Assembly: GCA_030490835.1 (NCBI GenBank)
Contig: CM059977.1
Location: 19,077,335 to 19,141,334, forward strand
Direction of reading: 5' to 3'
Source: Annona cherimola
Lineage: Eukaryota > Streptophyta > Magnoliopsida > Magnoliales > Annonaceae
DNA length: 64,000 nucleotides
The notes under the pieces are model-generated. The model saw nothing but the letters and a program-made list of their open reading frames with translations, had not been told where the DNA came from and did no database searches. The translations under genes were made by a program, and so were the position numbers. This document shows positions 25,441 through 36,289 of the stretch, piece by piece (the first letter of the stretch is position 1; every line of letters starts with the position of its first letter).

Positions 25441-26079
25441 AAGCAATATATAAATTTAATAATTAGAGTGACCTATGTGCAATGATTTGGGATCCAAGTC
25501 CTGTAGGAAGTGTTGTCTCCTACTAATGTAATAAAAAATTAATTAATTAGGAATAAAAGAAATGATGAATCAATATATATGAACATTTATTTTTTATCGT
25601 GTCACACATCTTGAACGACGAGGCAACTAATGGAAGACAACTTCAAGGGAAGAGTAATGAAACAAATATCTCTACCTAATTTTATTTTTCTTATTATGTT
25701 ACTCATCTTAAATGACTAGACAATTGATGAAGAGTAATAAGGCAAATACTTCTATCCAACTTTAATTCATGACCTCCCACCCCACGCAACCTTAATTTAC
25801 TCACATCAACCACTTAATCATCTAAATGGTAACAAAAATATTTATTATAGCCGTGCGAAATCAATTTTTAAAATAAAAATAAATATGTAAAGAATATTAT
25901 AAAATATTAAAATTAGTATATTGATTAAATACACTTAAGAAAATATATTTTTGAAGAAAAATTTAAAAATAAAAAATAAAAATATTGTAAGGAGACTATC
26001 ATGCCATCAATTGTATGCGAACAACCCTCAACAAGCATATCAAGCTCTGTGTCAATGTACCTTGAAATGTCTTCTTTTT
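25441..26079. other. Unassigned AT-rich DNA with a partial shared-core MITE
   Basis: 25,860-25,980 resembles half of the shared-core palindromic family (AAAATTAGTATATTGATTAAATACACTT). The rest shows no gene. Confidence 0.35.
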
Positions 26080-26299
26080 GTAGTTTATTGAATAGAATGA
26101 TGTGATATGGTACGAGTAATGATAAGGAGTAAAGAGAATAAAGTTAAAATAAATAATGTTAGTTGTATAGGTAGTTGTGTAGAAATGTTTAGAAAGTAGG
26201 ATAGGTGTACAATAAGATATGAAAAAATGATTAAAAATGGGATAATTATGGAGATTGAAATTTTTAACTTGACATTTTTTCTTATTGCCAAACACACCC
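26080..26299. repeat. Tourist-like MITE copy
   Basis: It ends GCCAAACACACCC and contains GATGTGATATGGTACGAGT, ATAAAGTTAAAATAAAT and GGAGATTGAAATTTTT, the family signature. The left terminus is unclear. Confidence 0.55.
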
Positions 26300-26454
26300 A
26301 AATATACGAAAAAGTAAAAGTAAGATGGTTATTAAGATGTTAAATCATACCAAAACGTAAACAAGGAATGGAAAAGATTTAAAAATCCCAAAAAATGTAT
26401 AGAAGATCTAAAATTAATGTGAGATGCAATTTGTTAGTCTCCACTTTTATAGAA

Positions 26455-27490
26455 CTCATTTTTTGTGTAACCTTTTTTATTTTTAATATCTTGATAGTTG
26501 AGTTGTGTTTCAGAAATGATAAAACTTTTGAATGACAAGTTTTTAATATAAAAGTTTTTTAAATAGGAGAACATGATGTAATTTGATAAGGATAATAATG
26601 ATGAATAAATAGACTAAAGTTAAAATAAAAAGATTAACTGTATGGGCAGTTGTATACAAGTAATTGAAAATAGGATAGTTGTATAGGAAGATATAAAGAA
26701 AATAATTTAAAAATTAGATAATTATGAAAAGTGAAAAATTTTAAATTGAAAAATTTTGTTGTTAAACAAACACACCCTTGATGAAAAATTCATTTCATCT
26801 ATTATATTTAACTTCATTTATATTACCATACAAATTCTTTCATTTGTTTAGTATTAATATATAAGCCTCATCTATAAATGTATAAAATAAATGTAATAAA
26901 ATAATTTAACACTAAAATAATTTTTTAATAGTATTTGCAATATCTAAACCATTTAAAATATCACTACGATGTGGATAAACGATTCTATAATGTGTTAGTA
27001 TATTATAATGTATATATATAAATGGATCTAAGTATTTTGCATTTATATAGAAACGGAACTATGTTACCCCCTCAATTTTTAAGGTTTTGATCCTTAATAG
27101 AAAATTCAATCAATTTATTATATTTCACATTATTTGTTTATCTATGGACCAAGTTTCATCCCAATCAAGTATATTTATAGGTCGCATTTGTTAATAAATA
27201 TACGTTCATGTGTAAATTAAGAAAAATACTCATATAGAAATAATATTTTTGACTATTTAGATGTCGAAAATACTTCTTTAAAATTAATATTTTAGTATTT
27301 TTCAAAATCTATACATGAATATATATTTCAACAGATGCGGCCTATAATATACTTAATTGTGATAAAACTTGGTCTTATAGATAAGCAAATAATATTACAT
27401 ACAATGAATAGATTAGATTTTCCATCAATGATCAAAATCTTGATTTTGAAAGGATTACGTAGCTTATTTTTGAGCAAATGTAGCATCTGC
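26455..27490. repeat. Large palindromic repeat interrupted by a Tourist-like MITE
   Basis: The outer arms are inverted: TGTAACCTTTTTTATTTTTA then TTCATCTATTATATTTAAC on the left, and ACAATGAATAGATTAGATTTT then TTGAAAGGATTACGTAG on the right. The left arm is split at 26,512. The element is a relative of the palindrome at 28,636-29,165. Confidence 0.5.
26512..26777. mobile_element. Tourist-like MITE inserted in the palindrome
   Basis: The left end GTTGTGTTTCAG and right end AAACAAACACACCC are inverted. TTGA flanks both sides (26,508-26,511 and 26,778-26,781). The interior carries the family blocks including AAAGTTAAAATAAAAAG. Confidence 0.6.
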
Positions 27491-27512
27491 ATATATATAT
27501 ATATATATGTGA

Positions 27513-27887
27513 GAAATTTTCAAGTGCAGCACTACTACACCATAATTATGGTGCAGTGGCGCTGAAACAGACCCCACATGATGAATTAAAACCTACTTCA
27601 TCCATTATATTTGGAATAATATATTCTGTTAAAATATCAATTTTCATTCCAATCGGATATGTGTATAGACCCTATCTAAAAATAGTACAAATTCCACATA
27701 ATAAAATAGTTTTATATAAATAATAACTTTAAAGTAGTTTTTTCAACATGTAAACTATTTGCTATAAAATTTATATATGAATAAATAATTTTATAAAGTT
27801 TTATTGCATTCTAATATATGTGGGGCCCAAAAATGGGCAATGTACCTCTATTCCGGTGCAATGGTGCTGCGCCAGAACAAATCTCTC
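27513..27887. repeat. Array copy A of the GTGCAGC-ended repeat
   Basis: It begins near AAGTGCAGCACTACTACACC and ends near GGTGCTGCGCC. Internal landmarks are CCCCACATGATGAATTA, GTTTTTTCAACATGTAAAC and GTGGGGCCCAAAAATGGG. It is in direct orientation with copy B. A CT run and TA run follow it. Confidence 0.65.
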
Positions 27888-27902
27888 TCTCTTTATATAT
27901 AT

Positions 27903-28260
27903 AGACAGAAATATTCAGGTGCAGCGTCATTGAAATAAGCCCCACATGATCATAGAATCATAATCCACTCCACCTATTGTATTTAGAATAATGTATTCTA
28001 CTAACATACTAATTTTCATCCTAATCAGATATGTATATGAGCCCCATTTGAAAATAGTACAAATTTAATGTAATAAAATAATTTGATTTAAATAACAACT
28101 TTAAAATGGTTTTTTCAACATGTAAATCATTTGCTATAAAATTTATATATGGATAAATGATTGTATAAAGTTTCATTGCATTCTAATATATGTGAGGCCT
28201 ATTTTTTATCAAATGTACCGCTGTTCCGGTGCAGTACAATTGCACCAAAACAGCTCTCAC
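27903..28260. repeat. Array copy B of the GTGCAGC-ended repeat
   Basis: It begins ATATTCAGGTGCAGCGTCATT and ends CCGGTGCAGTACAATTGCACC. Landmarks follow copy A in the same order. Its right half (ATTTTTTATCAAATGTACCG) pairs with copy C, so B and C form a long inverted repeat. Confidence 0.65.
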
Positions 28261-28282
28261 ACACACACATATATATATATAT

Positions 28283-28617
28283 GCACACATCGGAACAACG
28301 GCACATTTGATAAAAAATAGGCCCCATACATATTAGAATGCAATGAAACTTTATATAATCATTTATCCATATATAAATTTTATAGCAGATAATTACAAGT
28401 TGAAAAAACTACTTTAAAGTTGTTATTTACATCAAACTATTTTATTACTTTGAATTTGTATCATTTTTAAACGAGGCCCATATACATATCTGATTGGGAT
28501 GAAAATTAGTATGGTAATAGAATACATTATTCTAAATACAATTCGTGGAGTAAATTATGATCTTATGATCATGTGGGGCCCATTTCAGCGACGCTGCACC
28601 CGAATATTTCTGTGTGT
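28283..28617. repeat. Array copy C, inverted relative to A and B
   Basis: It begins CGGAACAACGGCACATTTGA and ends AGCGACGCTGCACCCGAATATT, the reverse complement of copy B. Only about 20 bp, mainly a TA/CA run, separates the B and C arms. Confidence 0.65.
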
Positions 28618-28635
28618 ATATATATATATATCGAG

Positions 28636-29165
28636 AGCGCTTCTATGAAACTCTCTCTCTATGTAACCTCTTCTATTTTTAAAATATTGACGATTGATGG
28701 AAAAATCTACTTCATCCATTGTGTTTAACATCATTTCTAGTATTCTGAAAACTTTTTTATTTTTTTAAATTTTACTATATGTGAGTCTTATCTATAAAAG
28801 TATGAAATCAACGTAATAAAATGGTTTAATATTAAATTATCAACTTCAAAGTAGTTTTTTTAACATTTAAATCATCTAAAATATCAATAATATGTGGACA
28901 AAAGACCTTTAAAGTATTGTTACATTATAATTAATACATATGTGAAAAACTCTAAGCATTTTTCCTAATTTACACATAAATGTACTTATTTTTAGCAAAT
29001 GTAGCCTATGCACATATTGGATTTGGATAAAACTGGCTTTCTAGCTAAATAAATGATGTTAAATACAATGAATAGATTAAATTTTTCATCAAATATTAAA
29101 ATCTCAAAAATGAAAAGGGTTATACAGAATCATTTCTATGTAACCCGGTTACATAAAAGTGTCTC
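28636..29165. repeat. Palindromic repeat with ATGTAACC ends
   Basis: Left arm CTCTATGTAACCTCTTC then CATTGTGTTTAACATCATTT; right arm AAATGATGTTAAATACAATG then TTTCTATGTAACCCGG. The arms are about 200 bp and complementary. Related sequence is found at 26,455, 47,045 and 55,880. No coding capacity. Confidence 0.55.
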
Positions 29166-29549
29166 CACATATATATATATATATATTTGATTCAAGCCTA
29201 TGCATATATTTGATTTGAATAAAATTTAATCTCTTAGTTAAATAAATAATGTTAAATACAATAAGTAATAAAAAAATTTCACCATCCTGTTGGTCTGCGT
29301 GATAAAAATGAACGTGACCCGAAACTTGTGCCAGGGTGTAGGGTGCAATAGCAAAGAGGCAATTAAATCAAGCTTCTGTTTAATAGAACTAGTATACATC
29401 AATGTCACGTACTAAATGCATAGAAAATCAGCTTTACGTGAGACTCACATGAGCCTCTCCGTGAAATCCGCAAGTGGTTGGTCTGAGCCCTTGCCGAGCA
29501 CCACTACAATACACACGTGTAGTGCACCGGCCGCGTGCCACATGCTTCA
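29166..29549. other. Unassigned DNA next to the hAT element
   Basis: A TA run lies at about 29,168-29,189. A 60-codon frame beginning at 29,416 has no recognisable product and runs into the hAT element. Confidence 0.35.
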
Positions 29550-29557
29550 TTTAGAAC

Positions 29558-30939
29558 TAGGGGTGCAACTCGGGTCGGGTTATACCGAGTTGGAGTGAAC
29601 CCAAACCCTAAGCCAACTGGGTTAGAGTAAACCCAAATCCTAAAAATTTAATCCGAGTTCGGACCGAGTTCGCATTGGTTTTGGTTTGGTTTCGGGTTAA
29701 AATTCGGGTTATCAATAAACTGTTTTTTTCCAAATTTAATTGTAATCTAAAAGAAAATTATTTGAATATACATACCTATGTTATGAAGTCAAGCCTCACG
29801 CTGAATTCTGCAACATCCTTTCAAAGAATTCTGTAACATCATGCTGAACTCTGCAATATTCTTTGAATGAACTCTACAAGAAATTTTTCAGCACCCTATA
29901 GACACAAATAAATAACAAATTAGTTAGTTTTATAACTAGTTTGTCATTTCTATTTAATAGCTAATGGAAATGACTCAAGTGTAGCAAATAGAAAATGAAC
30001 ATATCATACCAACTATTGTAGTTGAAACTAAACATTATAATACAAATTGCTGAAATTGAATTCAAACTAAATATTTATCATACAAATTGCTAAAATAGAA
30101 ATTGACCACTTGTCATACCAATAAACTTAAAATATGAATCAAATTTATACTACAATCTGAAATTCAAACTAATAGATTTCTCATACTAACAGAAAGTATA
30201 ATATGAAATAGATTTATCATGCCAACTCAAATTCAAACATAATCCACATAACAGTTATTCAAAGAAACTAAATTTAAATACACTAATCATAATGGTTCAA
30301 CATTCCAATCTAATTTAAGTGCAATCCAAATTTAAAATGACAATATAAACAAATCTCAAGTTTAAATAAGTTTATATCCACTTTTAAACAAATTCAAAAT
30401 TCAAATGAGTTCATGTCTCCAAAGTTTCCAAAAAAACTAAAAAACTATTCGAAGACTTCCAAGTAATTTCTCCCTTGATTTCCATCTGTATTTCTAATGT
30501 CAAGTTCTTCCTCCTCGATTTACATCTTCGAAAATAATATGCATCAACCTAGACAAAAAAAATGCATGCAACTGTTAACAATAAGAAGATAATAATCATG
30601 AAAAATTATCCTAGAAATTAAGTTACCTCAAGCATGCTTTGGTAATGGTGGAATAGGTGATTTATCTAAACTAGATTTGGTAATGCCTGAAACATGTATA
30701 TATATTAATATTACAAAAAAAATATGTATAATTTATGAAAAAATTATATAAATTACACCGGGTTCAGACCGGGTCGGGTTTTAGTACCGGTTTGGTGCGA
30801 ACCCAGTTTTGGTTTCGAGTTGATACGGTTGGGTTGAAACTGGGTCTATTTTGAAAAAATCTAAAAAATAAAACTCATTTTTGGTTTTGGTACCAGGTCG
30901 GGCGGGTTCGGACTGACCCGGTACCAAGTTGCACCCCTA
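29558..30939. mobile_element. Non-autonomous hAT element, 1.38 kb
   Basis: Termini TAGGGGTGCAACT and AGTTGCACCCCTA are perfect 13-bp inverted repeats. TTTAGAAC occurs on both sides (29,550-29,557 and 30,940-30,947), a perfect 8-bp duplication. Both define hAT. Sub-terminal CGGGT, GGTTCGG and ACCGG blocks cluster at each end. The interior shows small direct duplications (GCTGAATTCTGCAACATC and GCTGAACTCTGCAATATT near 29,800-29,870) and no transposase frame, so movement would need a partner element. Confidence 0.8.
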
Positions 30940-30947
30940 TTTAGAAC

Positions 30948-31185
30948 ATGGTCGAGTTGAAGTGAACAGTCGAAGCCCACAAGGGTAAAATGGCCATCTC
31001 AATGTCACGCGATAGATGCCAATAAAGCTCGAATCGGGCCACCATTACCAATCAAATGTCACGATTTTCCATAGTTTTCTTCTCTCACTCACGTTCTTTC
31101 ATAAATAATTTAATATCTTAGCTATCTAAAATAGAAAAATCAAATGTCGCAATGTATCGGTACCACTAAAAAAATAGTAATTCCA
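30948..31185. other. Unassigned DNA
   Basis: Short stretch between a hAT element and a MITE; no frame or site is supported. Confidence 0.35.
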
Positions 31186-31457
31186 GGATATATTTGTTAA
31201 AAAGTAAAATTTTCACCTAAACTTTCCATTCTCCTCGAGTATCTTATTTTTTAATTATTTCTTTATATTTTTCTATACAAATTACTTTACTTTTTAATTA
31301 CTTATATGTAACTATACATACAACTAACTTATTTATTTTAATTTTTTTTTTATTCTTCATAATTATCCCTATTATATCATATCATTTTCTCTCATTTCAA
31401 AAATTTTTACATCAAAAACTTTTCAATAAAAATTTTATCGCTTCCCACCAAAAACAA
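31186..31457. repeat. Tourist-like MITE copy, reverse orientation
   Basis: The interior reads as the family core in reverse complement (ATTTTTTAATTATTTCTTTAT, ACTAACTTATTTATTTTAAT, ATATCATATCATTTTCTC). The ends are degraded. Confidence 0.5.
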
Positions 31458-31465
31458 ACTAAGCC

Positions 31466-32100
31466 TATCAAACCTCTTAAAATTTGTTGATCAAACCTAT
31501 TAAAGTTTTGTTAAGTCTCTCAAGTAAAATCAGTCATTTTTAAAACCCGGACAAGCCCAATTATCTAAATTTAATGACCGGTAAAGCCCCCATCAGGCCG
31601 ATATGCTCATTCAATAACTATACTCCAACGATGAAATATCAATATTTCTATTTTGATAAAGTATGTCAATATATCCCGCAAACCACAAAAGATTCATTTG
31701 TATTTATTAATGCATGGTTGAAAGAATTTAAAATCTACTCTACCTTAATCAAGTTTGATCAAATCTAATCAAGTTCAATCAAATTCATAACATTACTCAC
31801 ATGTTGCGGTTAAATCCAAGTGATACATTTTTGAATTGTGAAATTATAATTTCGTCTCTATTAGAAGCTTATAGCGTAGTGCATTGCCATGCCGTAAAAT
31901 GAAATGACGCAATCAAGCATAAGTAAGGGTCTTTTGCATTCATACATATAAATTTTGGTTGAGATTGCTGGTGCTTCGTCGTTTTTACAAATTTTGCATC
32001 TGTATCCATAATGTTTGTCTAAAATTCTAGGCACATCATCTAGGGTAAATTTTTTAAATGACAAAAATACTGTTGTAAACAAATAAAATGTGAAAAACTT
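31466..32100. other. Unassigned DNA
   Basis: Short frames at 31,574-31,768 (plus) and 31,861-32,109 (minus) have no recognisable product. A TCAAGTTTGATCAAATC-like block is locally repeated near 31,745-31,785. Confidence 0.35.
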
Positions 32101-32608
32101 TATTATCATTTTCTTTCAAAATTTTCATATTCTTTTATAATTAACTATATCAACAATACAGGAACTAATTTATCCCCAAAATAATATAAGAATCAATAAA
32201 TGAAATTTGCATAGATAATTGTTATGTGTAATTGTATATTTACTTATTTTATTAAAGTTCTATTATATTTACTCATGTTTTGTTTTAGTAATGATGTATT
32301 TATTAGTAATTAGTAAAATATTAAAGCATACAATATTTATATTTAGCATAGATGTATCTTTATGTTTGATAGGTATATAAATTCTTTAAATTATTTCATT
32401 TGACCCGCATTTATACCCGACCTACTATTTCAAAATCGATCTGATATCAACTCAAAGTTTATCCCGGGACCTATTAAAAAAAGATAAGAGTTAAACCGAT
32501 CTTGTCTTGATCCAGTAGAAAAATAAGGTTAAACAGAATTTTTTAAAAAGTAGGATTAGGATTGAACAAATCCTGACCTAATACTGTTTGCCTCGATTCC
32601 CACCCCTA
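32101..32608. repeat. hAT remnant with an intact right end
   Basis: The right end CTCGATTCCCACCCCTA matches the element at 21,991-22,560. The interior (GACCCGCATTTATACCCGACC, ATCCCGGGACCTATTAAAAAA) follows it closely. The left terminus is missing or unrecognisable. Confidence 0.55.
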
Positions 32609-33183
32609 TATGTTCTGACCCAAGGTGGGTATGATAAAGGGCATACCCCGTAAGAAAAGGTGACGAACTTGTGAATATGCAAGGATTGACGAACATGAGG
32701 TGAATAAGGGTGAAAATTAAGGTAGGTTAAAGTGTGCTCGACGCTAACCTAGTTTTAAGAAATCTTGTCTAACTCTATTTTGTTTATACCAAGTGGCAAC
32801 AAGGTCGGTCCTACCTTTACTTTCTTTAATAGATCTAAGAATAAACTTTAGGTTGACTTTTGATCAGTATGGAAACAACAAGTCAAGTTGAAAAAGCAAG
32901 TCAATTTATATGCATATCAATATAAAATCACATCAATGATAAATTTAATGGTTAAGTATTTTAATATTTCACTATTTAATGGAGGAAAACGCAATTACCA
33001 TGCTTTAGTAAAAAATTTTATTAATTTTATTTGCAATTTGACTTTGATAAATATCTACATCAACATTCAATAAAAATAGTACAGATGTAAAATTTTGAAT
33101 TAAAATTAAAATTGCTACATTGCAATGTAATAATATTCATTCTTGAAAGGTGTAAACAACATTATTAATACTTTTTATTTCAA
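32609..33183. other. Unassigned DNA
   Basis: No recognisable frame; a 61-codon frame at 32,888-33,073 is AT-rich and probably random. Confidence 0.35.
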
Positions 33184-33399
33184 ACGTGTTTTGACAATGA
33201 TAGAACTTTCGAATGAAAAATTTTTAGTATAAAATTTTTTAAATTAATAGAACACGAAATGATATGATAGAGATAATAAAGTTAAAATAATAATAAAAAG
33301 TATAGTAGTTGCATAGGAAGACATAAGAAGATAATTAAAATATGGTAATTGTGGAGAGTGAAAAATTTTAAAGTTTTTTATTATAGTCAAACATGTCTT
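33184..33399. repeat. Tourist-like MITE copy
   Basis: Ends near ACGTGTTTTGACAATG and GTCAAACATGT are inverted; the interior has AATAAAGTTAAAATAAT and TTGTGGAGAGTGAAAA. Shortened relative to other copies. Confidence 0.5.
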
Positions 33400-33485
33400 T
33401 CATTGATAAATCATGTAAAGGACATAAATTGAACAATATATATGCAATCAAAAAATAAATATTTATCCACATAAAAAGTTATCAA

Positions 33486-33734
33486 GGGTGTGTTTGGGAA
33501 GTAATAAAATTTTGAAGAAAAGTTTTAAATGTAAAAATTTTTGAAATAAAAGAAAATAATGTGACATAATACGGGTAATGACGATAAATAAAGAGAATAA
33601 AATTAAAATAGATATGTTAGTTGTATTGATAGTTGTGTAAAAATGATTGAAAATGGATAATTTGTTATAAATATGTGAAGAAATAATAACCTAAACTTTT
33701 AGATTGAAAAGTTCTATTATAAAAAAAACACACC
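33486..33734. repeat. Tourist-like MITE copy
   Basis: Ends GGGTGTGTTTGGGAA and AAACACACC are inverted. CAA precedes and TAA follows, a near match to a 3-bp duplication. The interior contains the family core. Confidence 0.6.
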
Positions 33735-34154
33735 TAAAGTTAAACGTACATCAATCTAAACCATATTTTTATTAATAAGTCATAAAATTAAACATATTTA
33801 TCTAATAAAATTGCATTTACATAAGTAAACTATATGGTTTATAAAAATAATTTACATCTTGCAAGGCAAGTTGGGACATAGTTAACCTAATATGCCTTCC
33901 AGACTGAAAAATGGGTCTTAAATTCTGACCCATTCTGCTCTATTGGATCAAAATTTCTTCCTCGATCCTATGTAAAATGAGGGAGGTGGGCTGAATCATA
34001 AGCTGACCAACCCCATTTTTACCCTTAGAGATGAGGATGCATGTGTATCAACTGCAAACATATATATACCTATACATCGGCAACCATATCATGACAAACT
34101 GAATAACAATTTTTTGTCAATGCTTGCACTACCATGGTCTTTGGAGCACAATCC
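33735..34154. other. Unassigned DNA
   Basis: AT-rich; no frame, RNA gene or repeat boundary could be supported. Confidence 0.35.
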
Positions 34155-34162
34155 ATTGCTTT

Positions 34163-34896
34163 TAAAGGTGAAAATTGGGACGGGTCGATCTGTAATCTGC
34201 CCTCAACCTAACCCTTTTTAACTAAGTAATATTAATATTTTTGACCCGACGTAGGGATGAGTCAAAAATTTTAACCCGAATTTAAAAATAAGATTGAAAT
34301 GGATCAATCATATCTTGACCCATCCCGTATATATTTATTTATTTAAAAATACATATTTTTAAATCTTATTCTCATTTTTTAAAATTTTAACTTTATTTAT
34401 AATTAACTACATCAATAATATAAAAATCAATGAGAAACATTTGCATATATATATATATAGATAACTCTCATATATAATTGGAGCTTTCCCAACATTTAGA
34501 AATACTTGTAGAAAATACTATTATTTTTAAAAAAATATTTTTAAAATGCCAAAATCCATTCTAAATTGGATAAATCTATTTTAAAAGCTATGTTATATTT
34601 ACTCATTCTTTTAGTAATGATATTTATTTATATTAATTAGTAAAACACTAAAGTAGATAACATGTTTTGATGAAAAAGTTTAAAATATTTAAATTTAGTA
34701 TAAATACATCTTTATATTTGATATGTGTATAAATTTTTAAAACCATCCCATTTGACTCACATTTTTTATTGACTAAAGGTGAAATCGACCTTGTTTTGAC
34801 TTAGTATAAAAATAAGATCAAATAAAATTTTTAAAAAGTGCAATTAAGGTTGGGCAAACTTTGACTTCATACAGCCTACTCCGATTCTCAACCCTA
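34163..34896. mobile_element. Non-autonomous hAT element with perfect 8-bp duplication
   Basis: ATTGCTTT lies on both sides (34,155-34,162 and 34,897-34,904). The ends TAAAGGTGAAAATTGGGAC and CCGATTCTCAACCCTA are imperfect inverted repeats related to the TAGGGGTGGGAATCGG family. ACCCG and TTGACC blocks cluster near the ends. No transposase frame; 734 bp. Confidence 0.7.
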
Positions 34897-35074
34897 ATTG
34901 CTTTGTCTTTTTATAATAGTTTTCGAACTTCATTTTAATTCGGAATCATCCAATCATATGGAATGGGTCCAGATCCAAAACAACTTTTTCTCAATTTTCA
35001 ATATACTTTTATTATTTTTTGAAAAAGAATATTTTTATTTTGATTATATAATAATCTTATTTGTAGTGTATTTT

Positions 35075-35490
35075 GGATAAATCTCAAATTTATTTACAAA
35101 ATTTACCTCTAATTTCAAATATACCTACGATATTTCAATATATACACATAATTTTTTTCTAATTTTAAATATACCCATATAGTTTATCAAAAAAATTCAT
35201 ATCTACGCCCTTTTATAAAAATGGTGAATACGAACAGGCCTTAATTATGATTCTAAACTAAAAATTTCAAATTCAAATGAATTTTTAGTACTTCTACAAC
35301 TATATATCCATACTAATATGTATAATTATTATATATTATTTGAATGTAAATTTTTATCTATAAAAATTATAATTAGAGCATGAGTATATTCGTACTTTCA
35401 CAAAAGGGCATGGTATGAATGGTATTTTCAGTAAATTAGGCGTATTTAAAATTATTGAAACATCATAGATATATTTCGCATTTTCCTAGT
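35075..35490. repeat. Palindromic MITE-like repeat
   Basis: A left arm (AAATATACCTACGATATTTC, AAGGGCGT reversed) pairs with a right arm (AAAAGGGCATGG, GAAACATCATAGATATATTT). The style resembles the elements at 242 and 40,925. No clean target duplication. Confidence 0.4.
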
Positions 35491-35950
35491 CTAGGCTCAA
35501 AACCATGAATTTGTTACACGCACTTACACATTCTTGTTTGCCACTTGGCCATCCAAAATGTTGACATAACTTTTTATTTTTCAATGTACGGTAGCCTCTA
35601 CTTATCTAATCCTCTCAATCAATTCGTGATGCTATTTCTCAGAGAAAAATCAATTCGTGATACTGAACTGAAGACCCTTTCTTTATTGCCTGGGCTTGAC
35701 ATGCATGCATGGGAATCGGGATGGGATGGGATGGGATGGGATGGTAACTTTCGTTCCTTGTTTCCCCCCTTGCCCCGACTCCGGTGCCTATTGAGCTTTT
35801 TATGAACAGCGACGCGGCAACTTCACCTACTTTCAGTTGGTTGCACCGACCACGCATTTCCGGGGTCCCACTCTCCAAAAGGGGAAAAGATGAGGCTCGG
35901 GAAACAGTCAGCCTCCCCAGCCCGAAGTCAAAGATCCCGAGATCATGGCA
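35491..35950. other. Unassigned DNA with a GGGAT pentanucleotide tract
   Basis: A (GGGAT)n tract of about five to six units lies at 35,717-35,744. Opposite-strand frames of 79-86 codons over this region owe part of their length to the tract and match no family I know. Confidence 0.4.
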
Positions 35951-35959
35951 TAATTAGCT

Positions 35960-36280
35960 GGACTCCGATCGAATGCGCCCGTACACAAGTTTTTTATTTT
36001 TTTTAAAAAATTTTTTTACAATATTGTTAATCTCTATGTATTTAACATATCTATAAATTTTTACCATTTTTAGAGTATTTTAGATATTTATTTTTTATTT
36101 TCAAAGATAAAAAATAAATATATAAAATATTCCAAAAATGGTAAAAATTTATACACATATTAAATACATATAAATTAACAATGTTGTAAAAAAAATTTGA
36201 AAAAAAAAATTAAAAAAATAGGTGTATGTGCCCGGGAGCATGCAGCGCTATATGCTCCTGGGCACATACGATTGGAGTCC
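35960..36280. mobile_element. MULE-like fold-back MITE, one terminal hairpin lost
   Basis: TAATTAGCT flanks both sides (35,951-35,959 and 36,281-36,289), a perfect 9-bp duplication. The ends GGACTCCGATCG and CGATTGGAGTCC are inverted. The right end encloses a hairpin-forming block, GTGCCCGGGAGCATG followed by CATATGCTCC-type complement ending GGGCAC; the left end lacks its counterpart. The AT-rich palindromic core is the same as at 46,546. Confidence 0.75.
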
Positions 36281-36289
36281 TAATTAGCT

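Noticed and set aside
34018..34030. CRISPR-like or operon-like structures anywhere in the window
   Set aside because: Repeats are dispersed transposons without regular spacers; all genes are monocistronic plant genes with introns.
35711..35744. (GGGAT)n tract as a telomere-like sequence
   Set aside because: The plant telomere unit is TTTAGGG; this pentamer is an ordinary short tandem repeat.
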